Assembly (NCBI GenBank): GCA_002682825.1
Contig: NOKP01000001.1
Coordinates: 5,459,296 to 5,523,295 of the forward strand
Length of the DNA stretch: 64,000 nt
DNA from: Neonectria sp. B-13
Taxonomy: Eukaryota; Ascomycota; Sordariomycetes; Hypocreales; Nectriaceae
Direction: 5' to 3'
Below the pieces are notes generated by a model. The model worked only from the letters and a program-made list of their open reading frames with translations, made no database searches and was not told the DNA's origin. Below, piece after piece: positions 11,311-23,206 of the stretch (position 1 is its first letter; every line of letters starts with the position of its first letter). The position numbers and the translations under genes were made by a program.

Positions 11311-12491
11311 GCTATAAGGCTAATTTTATACTATTATTCCAGAAGCCCTATTATTTATTTATCAAATTTATAATAGGCTAGAAGCTTTAAAAGAAACTTT
11401 TACTGAAAGTAGTATAGAATATTCTAACTTAGTAAGTTTCTTTCTATTTTCCTATTCCTATTTAAGCTATAACCTATATTCCTTTTCCTTTTCTTTTCCT
11501 CTTATTAGTTAAATAATATTAACCTTTTACTAGGCTGAAGGCTATTTATACCTTAATAATGCTATTAATGCTGGTATAAATAAGCTAGGGAAATATTTCC
11601 CTAGAAGTCTAACTAAGAAGGATTTAGTCTATTATAAGCCTTATCTTTATAGTATTATCTTAGACCCTAGGTTTAAGCTAATGCACTTTAGGGATAGTAA
11701 CTTATTAGCTTTCTATCCTTCTATTAGTTAAGACTTAATTGACTTAATTAAAGTTAACTTTAGAAGGTATATTTATTTTAGCTATTTATAAGTTATAATT
11801 TACTAATTTAATCTCTTATAGGGTTAAGCTAGAAAGGGGTGATTTTTAGGACCTTAATTCGTCTTTTGATGAATTAGGCTCTAATCCTAGCTTAGAAGAT
11901 AAATTATCTTCTAATAAAGGGTCTAAAGATAAATTCTTTATAAGTAATATTCCTAAGGAAGAGGAATATCTTACTTATATAAATGAGGCAGTCTTACCAA
12001 AAAGGGCTAGTATTTCCTATTAGCCTTCCTATTTTAACCTTAATTACTAACCTTAAATTACTAGATTAATATCCTAGAATATTGAAGAAATAATTTAATT
12101 TGATTTCCTAATCTAGCTATATTAGTAAGACGCTATTTAGCTATTTTAGCTACTTCTGCTACTATTGAAAGCACCTTTTCGATTAGTAATAATATTATTA
12201 CTAAGTCAAGGAATAGGCTCTTACCTAATATAGTTAGGTAGCTTATTTTGCTTAAGAGCTGGAATTGGTCTTTTAATGATTTAAAGAAGGAAGAAGAAGA
12301 AGAAAATTAGGAGGAACTTTAAGATGAAGAGGAAATTGAGTAGATTGATTCAGATTAGTGTTTTTCTTAGTAATAGTCTTTTCTTTTAGTCTTAGTCTAT
12401 TTATAGTACTAATAAACTAATCTTCTTCTTTTTCTTATAAGTTTTAACTATAAATAACTTTAATAGTAAATTATATCTTTATTTTAAATAC

Positions 12492-12573
12492 TTTGAACAA
12501 GGTCAATTGCTAGATAATGTGTGCTCCTAATACAAGGGGGTTCCAAACCACCACTAACCACTATCCGGAGGCC
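12492..12573 (-). mobile_element. 5'-truncated SINE fragment (mirror copy)
   Basis: Mirror of 5287-5368, with the same 13-bp TSD on both sides. Identical to the 3' end of the SINE at 25,790-26,265. Confidence 0.9.
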
Positions 12574-13457
12574 TTATTTTAAATACATCTTTTAAGTTAA
12601 GAATTATAGAGTAAAAATAATAATTAAGTTACTTAGAAAGATTAAGAAATAAAGTATATAAGCTGAATAAGCTAGATAAAAAATAAATAAGACCTAATTT
12701 ATATATCTTATCTATATATTAATCTATATTATAAGTCTTTTTTTAGTAATCTATTTTTAATAGTCTAATATCTAATATTTTATAGTTATCTTAAGTTAGG
12801 AATTAAAGAGCTTAAAGAGTTAAAGTAGTAATTAAGTTACTTAGAAAAGCAAAGGAATAGAAGATATAAGCTTAATAAGATAGATAAAAAATAAATAAGG
12901 CCTAATTTAAATATCTTATTTATGTATTAATCTATATCTTAAATCCCTTTTTAGTTATCTATTTCTAATAGCTTTATATTCTATTCATAATAGCTATCTT
13001 TAGTTAGGAATTAAAGAGCTTATAAGATTAAAATAGTAATTAAGCTATCTAGAAAAGTAAGGACTTTTTATAGGACTAATAGTAATATTTTAATACTAAA
13101 TAAGTATATTAAAATTAGTATATTTTGGACTAATATACTAAAAGAATTTATATTAGTCTAAGGGTATACTAACTAATTAGAAACTAATATTAGTACTAGT
13201 ATTAGTCCAAAAACTAGTACTAGTATTAGTATAGGCCTATACTAACTAAATACTAGTTTAAATTAGTCCAGACTAACTAATTTTATAACCCTAATTATAT
13301 ACTTAGATAATATTATAATCTATTCTTAAGATAGAAATTAATATATTAAAAATAGAAAAAAAGTCCTTTAAAAACTATAAAGTTTCTAACTATATATTAA
13401 GCTATTTAAGTATATATTTTATTAATAAGAGATTAAATTCCTTAAGTATATTATTAT

Positions 13458-14503
13458 TTAGATATAATAGTCCTTAGTAGCACACACCTAGAGAAGGGGC
13501 TAAAGGTTAAATAGTATAAAAGAAAATAGAAAAAACAATAGTATAATAGGCTTAATATCTAAGCCTAAGGCAATAATAACTCAAGAAGATAAAAGTTTCT
13601 ACTATAAAGTTAAGGTATAAGTTTTACTGCCCTAATCAGCTGGAAAAGCTAGATCTTGGAAAAGCTAGATCTTGGAAAAGCTAGACCTTAGAAAAGCTAG
13701 ATCTTGGAAAAGGCTAAAACCCCTTGGGATAAAAGCCCAGCTAACCTCTGCACTTTCCAGGTTACCTCTTTACATTCCATCTGACCTTCTACCTAATACA
13801 ACAATTACATAACCAATCATACACAATAACCTTCTGAATCATACTATAGCCTAGTAAGCCCTTACTAAGCTATACCTATAGGCTTTTATATAACCTATAT
13901 AGCCTATTTTAAGTAGATCTAAGCCTTATTTCTAAGCTATAAATTATAGTTTAAAAGTCTAATCTATAAGATATAAAAGAGATTAAAACTAATTAATACT
14001 CTAAGGCTAAGGAATTAGTCTAATTAGTAGTCTTTAGTTATTATATCCTACTATAAAATAGAATCTAGCCTAATAGAGTAATAGCCTAGTAGATTATAAT
14101 AGAATAGGTCTTTCTAGAGGGGCTAGCTTTAAAGCTAGAAAGGAATAGTAATACTACTAATATAGAAAAGAGGTTTATTAATAGTCTAAAGTATAATAAC
14201 TATATCTTATGGGTTATATAGCTAATGAGTAATACTATACTAACTAACCTATAACTAAAGGAGTAATGCATTAGAAAGTAAGAGAATCCTACTGTATGGA
14301 GGGATTTGGTAGAGGGAGTTCTAGGAAGCCTGATGGTTGTTCCTAGTGTTAGTAGACTGATAGTAGTAGAAGGGGCAAAAGTCAATAATTAGGTTCAAAA
14401 TCCAAAGATCTATCCCCCTATTAAGCTTAAGCAAAGGAAATGTATGATTTAGTACAATTGTAGATAAGTAGAAATAGTAGTTTAAATAGTAGTTTTAATA
14501 GTA
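13458..14503 (-). mobile_element. Family A non-LTR element (mirror copy)
   Basis: Mirror of 3357-4402, with the same 14-bp TSD, the minisatellite and the 3' end on the minus strand. Confidence 0.85.
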
Positions 14504-14519
14504 AAGTATATTATTATAT

Positions 14520-15430
14520 AAGAAGAGATTAAGATAAACCTAGAAAAAGTCTAAGTAATTATTAAATAATTAATACCTAAGAACTTTAAGGATATTTAAA
14601 TCTTTTTAGGATTCTATAATTTCTATTAGAAGTTTATCCCTAAGTACTCTAAGATTATAAAGCTACTTACTATAATATTAAAAAATAATTAGAAAGATTA
14701 TAAGATAGATAATTTCTATTAGATAAAGGAATAAAATAAGGCTTTCTAAGAACTAAAGAATACTTTCTACTTTATAACTATTTTCTAATACTAGAATCTA
14801 GAACTCTACTTAAGGGTTAAAACTAATACTTTAGCTAAGATAATATTAAGTATTCTATTCTAACTAATAGATAAATAGTAAAGACTTATTACCTATTAGT
14901 TATAAAAGTTCTCTAAGATAAAATAATATTAAGCTATAGACTAGTAAGAACTATTAATTATTATTAAGAGCTTAAAGTACTAGAGTTACTATCTTCTAAG
15001 ACTAAGTAAGAAATTCATACTATTAATAGCTTATATAACCCTAATAAGTATAGTCTAAGCATTTATATAGGACCTTTAGGGAAGGTTTATTAAATAAATA
15101 TATTAATTAGCTTCTTTTAATTTCAAAATATAATACTAACTAAAAGCTACTAATCCAATAGATAAACTATTAAGGCATTTAGACTATATAGTAAGAGAGA
15201 TAGTATATAAAGATATACTCTCTATATTAGCTAAGAAACTTAATCTAATTAAGGTATTAATACTAAAGGTCTATTAAATAATTAAGGACTTATTAGGTAA
15301 GAATAAAACTACTAAAGTATTTATATAAGCTATAAAAGTAAACCTAATAAGTAAGAAGCCCTAAGAAGCCTTCTTTCTTCTTAGTTAGCCTTAAGCTTAT
15401 AAATCCCTTAATATAATATTAAATCTAGTA
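14520..15430 (+). pseudogene. RIP-degraded Ty3/gypsy RT-RNase H fragment
   Basis: The broken translation carries the Ty3/gypsy RT connection motif FLGFYNFY near 14,602-14,630 after an NFKDI context. RNase H landmarks follow, such as NLELYLRVKTNT near 14,800 and FNFKIQYQLKATNPID near 15,120, which corresponds to the end of RNase H. Integrase and LTRs are absent. Family A copies bound it on both sides. It is distinct from the fuller gypsy element at 24,556-36,710. Confidence 0.8.
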
Positions 15431-15541
15431 TTTATTTCTATAGTTATTATATATACTAAATAAACTATAAGTATAACTATTAAATAGTTAAAAACTACTT
15501 AATAAGAAATAGTCTCTTTATAATACTATAAAGATTTATTT

Positions 15542-16590
15542 TACTATTAAAACTACTATTTAAACTACTGTTTCTACTTATTCATGATTGTACTAAACAG
15601 TTATATATTTCCTTTGCTTAAGCTTAACAGGGGGATAGATCTTTGGATTTTGAACCTAATTATTAACTTTTGCCCCCTTTAGCTTTCAACTCCTTCTATT
15701 AAATCCCTCTATATAGCTTTATAGCTAATATTAGAGATGATCATAGGATTCCCTTGGTTTCTAATGTATTACTCCTTTAGCTATAGGTTAGTTAGAATAA
15801 TATTACCTATTAACTGTATAATCTATAAGGCATAGATAGAGTTATATAGCTTCTTAAGGAACTCCTTCTCTATAGTAGTAATATTATTATTCCTTTCTAG
15901 CTTTAAAGCTAGTCTTTCTAGAAAGAGCTATTCTATTATAATCTACTAGGTTATTACTATATTAAGCTATATTTCCTTTTATAATAGAATATTATAGCTA
16001 AAGACTACTAATTAGACTAACTTCTTAAGTCTAAAGTGGTTAATTATAGGCTATTTTATATACTTTAGGCTAAACTTTTAAGCTATAATTTATAGTATAG
16101 AAATAAGGCTTAGATATTCTTCTAATTTACTATAGAGATTATATAAGAGCCTATGTATATAGTTTAGTAAGGGCTTATTAGACTATAGTATAATTTAGAT
16201 AGTAGTTATCTTATGTAATTAATAGTATAGTTATTATATTATATAAAAGGTTAGATAGAATATAAAGAAATAATCTAAAAAGTATAGAGGCTAGGCTTTT
16301 ATCTTAAGGGGTTTTAGCCTTTTCTAAGATCTAGCTTTTTTAAGATCTAGCTTTTCTAAGATTTAGCTTTTCTAAGATCTAGCTTTTCTAACTAATTAAG
16401 ATAGTAAAACTTATACTTTAACTTTATAGTAGAAACTTTTATCTCCTTAAGTTATTATTATCTTAGGCTTAAGTATTAAGCTTATTATACTATTATTTTT
16501 TCTATTTTCTTTTATATTATTTAATCTTTAGCTCTTTCTCTAGGTATATATTACTAAGGACTATTATATCTAAAATAAAAAAAATAAAAA
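15542..16590 (+). mobile_element. Family A non-LTR element (mirror copy, A-rich tail visible)
   Basis: Mirror of 1270-2318. On this strand the 3' end reads TATATCTAAAATAAAAAAAA and runs into the repeated target AAGATTTATTT. This is the clearest view of the A-rich tail and TSD that identify family A as a non-LTR retroposon. Confidence 0.85.
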
Positions 16591-16892
16591 AAGATTTATT
16601 TAAAGCTAGAGTTATTATTCTAGAGTAATATATCTTATATTCTATTATAAAAGAACTTATAAAAGGTAAAATAGTATTTTTCTTATAATTATTCTATAAA
16701 TTAAAAGACTTAGTTTAAGGACTATAGCTTAAAGATTAATTCTATTAATAATAGTTAATAAAGGTTTAAAAAGTAGCTAAGAACTAGGGATATTACTACT
16801 ATAATATATAATGTACTTTTTTCTTTAAAGAAAGATTAATAATCCTAGACTAATATACAATAAGATAAAAGATCCTTTACTAATACTATAAT

Positions 16893-17405
16893 TAGGGTTG
16901 TAAAATTAGTTAGTACTTTTTAGTTAGTAATTAGTAACTAACTAAAATCACTTACTAATTACTAACTAATTACTAAAAGTTTTAGTAATAGTTAAAGCTA
17001 TTACTAACTAATTTAAAATTAGTAATTACTAACTAATTACTAAAAGTTTTAGTAATTAGTTAGTAATTACTAATTTTAAATTAGTTAGTATTTAGTTAGT
17101 AATTTAGTAACTAAAGATTTAATAATATTATATATATATTCTTATAAAGATTAAATATTCTTATAAGAAATATATATTATGAATTAAATAATTAAAAAAA
17201 GCTATAGAATTCTATTATTAATAATACAAAAATAAGGATTATTAATTAAAAGCTAATATAATACTATAGAATATTAATATTAATAAGATAAGTAATAAAG
17301 TTACTATTTATATCTTAATATAATTACTAAATTAAGTACTAATTACTAAAGTTTTAGTTAGTAATTTTACTAACTAATTACTAACTAACTAAAATTATAA
17401 CCCTA
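16893..17405. mobile_element. hAT-type MITE (mirror copy)
   Basis: Mirror of 455-967 with the same inverted ends and 8-bp TSD. Confidence 0.85.
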
Positions 17406-17573
17406 ACTATAATAATCTATACTTAGAATATATAAAAGCTACTAAGACTTTAAAGCTTATTATATATAAGTTCTATTAGAACTAGATTTCTAAGGATATA
17501 AAGGATTATACTTAAAAGTATTAATAATACTAGAGTATATATATACTAAGGTATAAACCTTATAAGTAATTAT

Positions 17574-18618
17574 TTAGATATAATAGTCCTTAGTAGTACA
17601 CACCTAGAGAAGAGGCTAAAGGTTAAACAGTATAAAAGAAAACAGAAAAAACAATAGTATAATAGGCTTAATACCCAAGCCTAAGGCAACAATGACTCAA
17701 GGAGATAAAAGTTTCTACTATAAAGTTAAGGTATAAGTTTTGCTGCCCCAATCAGCTGGAAAAGCTAGATCTTGGAAAAGCTAGATCTTGGAAAAGCTAG
17801 ATCTTGGAAAAGCTAGATCTTAGAAAAGCTAGACCTTAGAAAAGGCTAAAACCCCTTAGGATAAAAGCCCAGCTAACCTCTGCGCTTTCCAGGCTCTTCA
17901 CATTCCATCCGACCTTCCAAATAACACAATAACCACACTACCGATCGCACAAGATGACTGCTATCCAAATCGTACTATAGCCCAGTAAGCCCTTACTAAG
18001 CTATATATATAGGCTCTCATATGACCTATATATTGAATTAAAAGAATATCTAAGCCTTATTTCTATACTACAAATTATAGCTTAAAAGTCTAGCCTAAGG
18101 TATATAAAATAGCCTATAATTAATTACTTTAGACCTAAAAAATTAATCTAATTAATAGTCTTTAGCTATAATATCCTACTATAAGATAGAATCTAGCTTA
18201 ATATAGTAATAGCCTAGTGGATTATAATAGAATAGCTCTTTCTAGAGAGGCTAGCTCTAAAGCTAGAAAGGAATAGTAATATTACTACTATAGAGAAGGA
18301 GTTCCTCAAGAAGCTATATAACCCTATCTCTGCCCTATAGATTATACAGTTAATAGATAATATTATTCTAACTAACCTATAGCTAAAGGAGTAATACATT
18401 AGAAACCAAGGGAATCCTATGGTCATCTCTAACATTGGCCATAAAGCATAGAGGGATTTGGCAGAGGGAGTTCTAGGAAGCTAGAGGGGGCAAAAGTCAA
18501 TAATTAGGTTCAAAATCCAAAGATCTATCCCCCCGTTAAGCTTAAGCAAAGGAAACACATGATTCAGCGCAATTGCAGATAGGCAGAAACAATACTCCAA
18601 ACAGTAGTTTCAATAGTA
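17574..18618 (-). mobile_element. Family A non-LTR element spanning the palindrome limit
   Basis: Flanked by the 14-bp duplication TTATAAGTAATTAT (17,560-17,573 and 18,619-18,632). This is one of the least mutated copies: the minisatellite still reads CTAGATCTTGGAAAAG and CpG/CpA sites survive near 17,880-17,960 and 18,530-18,590. A 73-codon minus-strand frame (18,214-18,435) recurs in the copy at 39,120. The first 286 bp belong to the visible right arm. Confidence 0.85.
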
Positions 18619-18776
18619 TTATAAGTAATTATAATTACTATTATTATTAATATATTTATTCTAAGAAATTAGCTTGGATTTTATTATAAGCTTACTAAAT
18701 AGTACTTAAGTAGATAGTAAAGAATATAATATAATCCTTATTATTATCTATTATATAATAAAGTATTACTATTGAA

Positions 18777-19855
18777 ATTACTATTTGAACTACTATTTCT
18801 ACTTATCTATAATTGCACTAAATTATATGTTTCCTTTGCTTAAGCTTAATAAGGGGATAGATCTTTGGATTTTGAACCTAATTATTGACTTTTGCCCCTT
18901 CTACTACTATTAGTCTGCTAACGCTAGGAACGACTATTAGGCTTCCTAGAACTCCCTCTACTAAATCCCTCTATGCTTTATGGCCGATCAGTAGGATTCT
19001 CTTGCTTTCTAATGCATTACTCCTTCGATTGTAGGTTAATTGTTATAATATTGCTTATTAGCTGTATAACCTATAAGATATAGTCATTATACTTTAGACT
19101 ATTAATAAACCTCTTCTCTATATTAGTAGTATTATTATTCCTTTCTAGCTTTAAAGCTAGCCCCTCTAGAAAGATCTATTCTATTGCAATCTATTAAGCT
19201 ATTACTCTATTAGGCTAGATTCTATCTTATAGTAGGATATAATAACTAAAGACTATTAATTAGACTAATTCTTTAGCCTTAGGGTATTAATTAGTTTTAA
19301 TCTCTTTTATATCTTATAGATTAGACTTTTAAACTATAATTTATAGCTTAGAAATAAGGCTTAGATCTACTTAAAATAGACTATATAGGTTATATAAAAG
19401 CCTATAGGTATAGCTTAGTAAGAGCTTACTAGGCTATAATATGATTTAAAAGGAAGCAATTATCTTATATAATTAATTATATAATCTTTATATTATATAG
19501 AAGGTTAGATAGAATGCAAAGAGCCTAAAAAGTATAAAGGCTAAGCTTTTATCCTAAGGGGTTTTAGCCTTTTCTAAGATCTAGCTTTTCTAAGGTCTAG
19601 CTTTTCTAAGATTCAGCTTTTCTAAGATCTAGCTTTTCTAAGATCTAGCTTTTCTAAGATCTAGCTTTTCTAGCTAATTAAGGCAGTAAAACTTACACTT
19701 TAACTTTATAGTAGAAACTTTTATCTCCTTAAGTTATTATTGCCTGAGGCTTAGGTATTAAGCCTATTATACTATTGTTTTTTCTATTTTCTTTTATACT
19801 ATTTAACCTTTAGCCCTTTCTCTAGGTATATACTACTAAGGACTATTATATCTAA
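18777..19855 (+). mobile_element. Family A non-LTR element
   Basis: Flanked by the 12-bp duplication ATAATAAAGTAT (18,765-18,776 and 19,856-19,867). Standard 5' start TACTATTGAAATTACT and 3' end TATATCTAA, with an expanded minisatellite at about 19,572-19,672. The 18,633-18,764 stretch before it is TA-rich with nothing recognisable. Confidence 0.8.
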
Positions 19856-19869
19856 ATAATAAAGTATAT

Positions 19870-20551
19870 TATTATTAAAACTACTATTTAAACTACTATT
19901 TCTACTTATTTATAATTGTACTAAATAGTTATATATTTTCTTTGCTTAAGCTTAATAGAGGGATAGATCTTTGGATTTTGAACCTAATTATTGACTTTTG
20001 CCTTCTTTAAACTCCCTCTGCTAAATCCCTCTACACTTTATAGCTAATGTTAGAGATAACTATAGGATTCTCTTGCTTTCTAATATAGTTATTACTCCTT
20101 TGATTATAGATTAGTTAGTATAATATTACTTATTAGCTATATAATCTATAAGATATAATTATTATACTTTAGACTATAAATATAGTTTAATAAAAGCTTA
20201 TTAGACTATAGTTTAATTTAAATAGTAATTATCTTATGCAATTAGTAGTATAGTTATTATATTATATAGAAGGTTAAATAGAATATAAAGGGCTTAAAAA
20301 GTATAAAGATTAGCTAGGTTTTTATTCTAAGGGGTTTTAGCCTTTTTTAAGATCTAGCCTTTCTAGCTAATTAGAGTAGTAAAACTTATATCTTAGCTTT
20401 ATAGTAGAAACCTTTATCTTCTTGAGTTATTATTACCTTAAGCTTAGATATTAAGCTTATTATACTATTGTTTTTTCTATTTTCTTTTATACTATTTAAT
20501 CTTTAGCCCCTTCTCTAGGTATATACTACTAAGGACTATTATATCTAAATA
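19870..20551 (+). mobile_element. Family A element with internal deletions
   Basis: Has the family A 5' start (TATTATTAAAACTACT), a shortened middle, only two minisatellite units (about 20,345-20,370) and the normal 3' end. It follows directly on the TSD of the preceding copy. Confidence 0.7.
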
Positions 20552-20614
20552 AGATTTTCTCTTTCTAAAAAGTTTCCTTAGTATTTAATTATCTTTTAAA
20601 AGTATTAAAGAAGT

Positions 20615-20688
20615 ATTTAGATATAATAGTCCTTAGTAATATATACTTAAAGAAAAAGCTAAAGATTAAATAGTATAAAAGAAAATAG
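20615..20688 (-). repeat. Family A 3'-end fragment
   Basis: About 75 bp of the family A 3' end (TAGATATAATAGTCCTTAG onward), a severely 5'-truncated copy next to family B. It is heavily TA-mutated. Confidence 0.65.
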
Positions 20689-20800
20689 CTTTCTATATAA
20701 GAACCTAATATATAATAATTACTATATTAGATATTAATTTCTTTATTTTAAGCTTAATTAGTTTTTAAAGTTTTTTATTAACTTTTATATCTAATCTAAA

Positions 20801-21536
20801 TATTATAAGACTAAAAAGTATTCTAACTTATATAAAGACTAATTACTATTATAATAAAAGATTAAATAGTAATTATAATTACTATAATTATTATATCTTA
20901 TATTTACTCTTATAATAACCTTATATAATATATTAATTACTATTATAATAATAGCTTATAAGCCTTATTATACTATCCTTCTTCTAAAGTAATATACCTT
21001 AAATTACTATAGCCTTTAATTATATATCTTTAGTTTATACTCTCTAAGATCTACTATAAATCTTAGAATACTATAATAAATATTAATTCTTAAGGCTTAA
21101 GCTTATTATAAACTACTTATAATAGTTTTATTCTATAAGCCTAAGTATAAGAGACTTTACTAAGAATAAGGAATTAAACTTTAATCTTTTTATTATTAGA
21201 TCTATAAATTTATAATTACTTTATTATAAGGCTAAAAAGTATTTTAGTCTATATAAAGACTAGTTATTACTATAATAAAAGATTAAGTAATAATTATTTA
21301 GATATAATAGTCCTTGGTAGTACACACCTAGAGAAGGGGCTAAAGGTTAAACAGTATAAAAGAAAATAGAAAAAACAATAGTATAATAGGCTTAATACCT
21401 AAGCCTAAGGTAATAATAACTCAAGGAAAGTAATAATTATAATTCTTATAATTCTTATACTTTATATTTATTCTTATAATAGCTCTATATAGTATATTAA
21501 TTACTATTATAATAGTAGTTTATAGGCCTTATTATA
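20801..21536 (-). mobile_element. RIP-degraded TRIM-1 copy
   Basis: Aligns by eye along its length with TRIM-1 (6550-7178), with nearly every C and G in CpA/TpG context turned to T or A. It begins TATTATAAGA where TRIM-1 has TGTCATAGGG, and ends TTATTATA where TRIM-1 has CCTGTTACA. A perfect 5-bp TSD, CTAAA, flanks it (20,796-20,800 and 21,537-21,541). A family A fragment interrupts the second LTR at 21,298-21,429. Confidence 0.85.
21298..21429 (-). mobile_element. 5'-truncated family A insertion (about 130 bp)
   Basis: Only the last ~130 bp of family A, inserted into the second LTR of the decayed TRIM. The repeated target AGTAATAATTA is on both sides. Variable 5' truncation with a fixed 3' end and long TSD is diagnostic of non-LTR retrotransposition. 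Confidence 0.8.
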
Positions 21537-22486
21537 CTAAATCTATTTATCTTTTTTATTTAATTTAAGCTTTTCTTTAATCCTATATAATTCTACTCTT
21601 ATTAATCCTTTTCTTTTAATTTCTAAATAGTAAACTAACTAGCTATTTATACTAGTTTTATATACTTTAATAGCTTCTAAAACTAAAGAGTATATTTATT
21701 TTTAGATAATTCTTTAATAATAACTTTATTATCTTTATTATTTAATCTAGTCTTTAATTACTTAGTAAAAGCTTTAAGTAATATCTTTTCCTTTATAATA
21801 AAGCTAATATTATTAATCTTAATAGTCTTATTATTAAGGAATAAGTAATAATTAAATATAATTATATAATAGGAGTACTTCTAGGATATATAGTTAGATA
21901 AGATAAATAGATTAGGAGTAAAGATAGTATTCTTATTAATATATAAGCTAAAGCTTACTCTTTAATTCTAAAGAGAGGTAAGTGTTTAAGTAAGGAAATA
22001 TAGTTATAATATATAGATTATATAACTAAAGTACTAAAGACTAGTACTATAATAAATTAAATATACCTTTTAGATAATACTAATTATTATATAGTTAGAC
22101 TTAAAGCTATTAAGGTTATAAAGTTTAATCTAGTAAAGTTATTATATATATTTAATAGTTTTTATCTTTCTATTTAAAGAATAATAATATTCTATTTTAT
22201 ATATCTTATAGCTTTATATTTTACTATTTAACTATAAAGTATAATAAATAATTAGAAAAGTAATATATATTATAAGTATATTATATTATATTATAGTATA
22301 TTAAGAAAGAAAAAAGAAAGCTAGTTTAACTTATTAACTTAATAAGAAATAGTTATTTATATATAGTATACTTTAAGATAAGCTTTTTATAAATTAAATA
22401 TTAAGATTAAAAAGAAAGATCTAAATAAATATAATAAGACTTATAAGCTATTATTATAATAGTAATTAGTATATTATATAAAGCTA

Positions 22487-23205
22487 TTATTTAGATATAA
22501 TAGTTCTTAGTAATATATACTTAGAGAAGGAGCTAAAGGTTAAATAGTATAAAAGAAAATAGAAAAAATAATAATATAATAAGCTTAATACTTAAGCCTA
22601 AAATAATAATAACTTAAGAAAATAAAGGTTTCTACTATAAAGCTAAGGTATAAGTTTTACTGCCTTAATTAGCTAGAAAAGCTAGATCTTAGAAAAGCTA
22701 GATCTTAGAAAAGCTAGATCTTAAAAAAGCTAAATCTTAGAAAAGCTAAATCTTAGAAAAGGTTAAAACCTTTTAAAATAAAAGCTTAATCTTTATACTT
22801 TCTAAGCTTTTTATATTCTATTTAACCTTTTATATAATATAATAATTATACTACTAATTATATAAAATAACTATTTCTATTTAAATTATATTATAGCTTA
22901 ATAAGCTTTTATTATACTATATATATAGACTTTTATATAATCTATATAATAAATTAAAAAAATATTTAAGTCTTATTTCTATATTATAAATTATTGCTTA
23001 AAAGTCTAACTTAAAGTATATAAAATAATCTATAATTAATTACTTTAAACCTAAGAAATTAGTTTAATTAATAGTTTTTAACTATAATATTCTATTATAA
23101 GAAGAAATATAGCTTAATATAGTAATAGCTTAATAAATTATAATAGAATAGCTCTTTCTAAAGAGGCTAGCTTTAAAGCTAGAAAGAAATAATAATATTA
23201 TTATT
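22487..23205 (-). repeat. Family A element, 5'-truncated
   Basis: Family A 3' end, five minisatellite units (about 22,675-22,760) and the middle region; the 5' third is missing. It abuts another family A copy at 23,207. The sequence just upstream (22,434-22,486) is the outer edge of another decayed TRIM-1 LTR. Confidence 0.7.
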
Positions 23206-23206
23206 A

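Larger units (their letters stand above)
9080..13293 (+). pseudogene. RIP-degraded hAT-family transposase and element
   Basis: The translation, broken by many stops, still shows hAT landmarks in order. Near 9190-9255 is FSLTFDIWTSNTQTAFLGI, the core DxW region of Restless/Ac-type transposases. Near 9540 is ITRDNAVNNNTF. Near 12,150-12,230 is ESTFSISNNIITKSRNRL, the C-terminal dimerisation region, followed by an acidic tail. A MITE (9862-10,280), TRIM-1 (10,682-11,310) and a SINE fragment (12,492-12,573) interrupt it. The outer end, CTAATTTTATAACCCTA at 13,293, matches the MITE ends. The N-terminus and 5' end lie in the spacer or gap. No active transposase can be made. Confidence 0.8.
9080..17859. 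repeat. Right arm of giant inverted repeat
   Basis: Mirror copy of 1-8780. The innermost pair is 8780/9080, so 8781-9079 is the spacer: the N gap, the TTTCCTA array and a short tail. All nested insertions of the left arm recur here in opposite orientation with their target-site duplications. The arm runs without a visible break into a family A copy at 17,574-18,618, so the symmetry is limited by the window edge and not by a seen junction. The stretch 16,591-16,892 is TA-rich with nothing recognisable. Confidence 0.95.
20700..22400 (-). repeat. Unclassified repeat family B (copy 1, with nested TRIM)
   Basis: Shares long blocks with 38,376-39,105 (same orientation) and 36,716-37,440 (inverted), for example TAATATATAATAATTACTAT and the AT-rich AATATACTATAATATAAT end. 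A decayed TRIM splits it at 20,801-21,536. About 250 bp near 21,880-22,130 is absent from the 38-kb copy. The broken minus-strand translation keeps basic blocks such as KEFLKKLIKRLK in related copies, so it was probably coding, but I do not recognise the family. Confidence 0.6.

Noticed and set aside
17398..17410. Telomere repeat (CCCTAA)
   Set aside because: Single CCCTAA motifs here are the ends of hAT elements; there is no tandem array.
17750..17850. CRISPR array
   Set aside because: The 16-bp units are directly adjacent without spacers, occur in many copies of one transposon family and lie in a fungal genome.
18214..18435. 73-codon minus-strand protein
   Set aside because: It lies inside a family A retroposon, recurs only with other copies and shows RIP bias.
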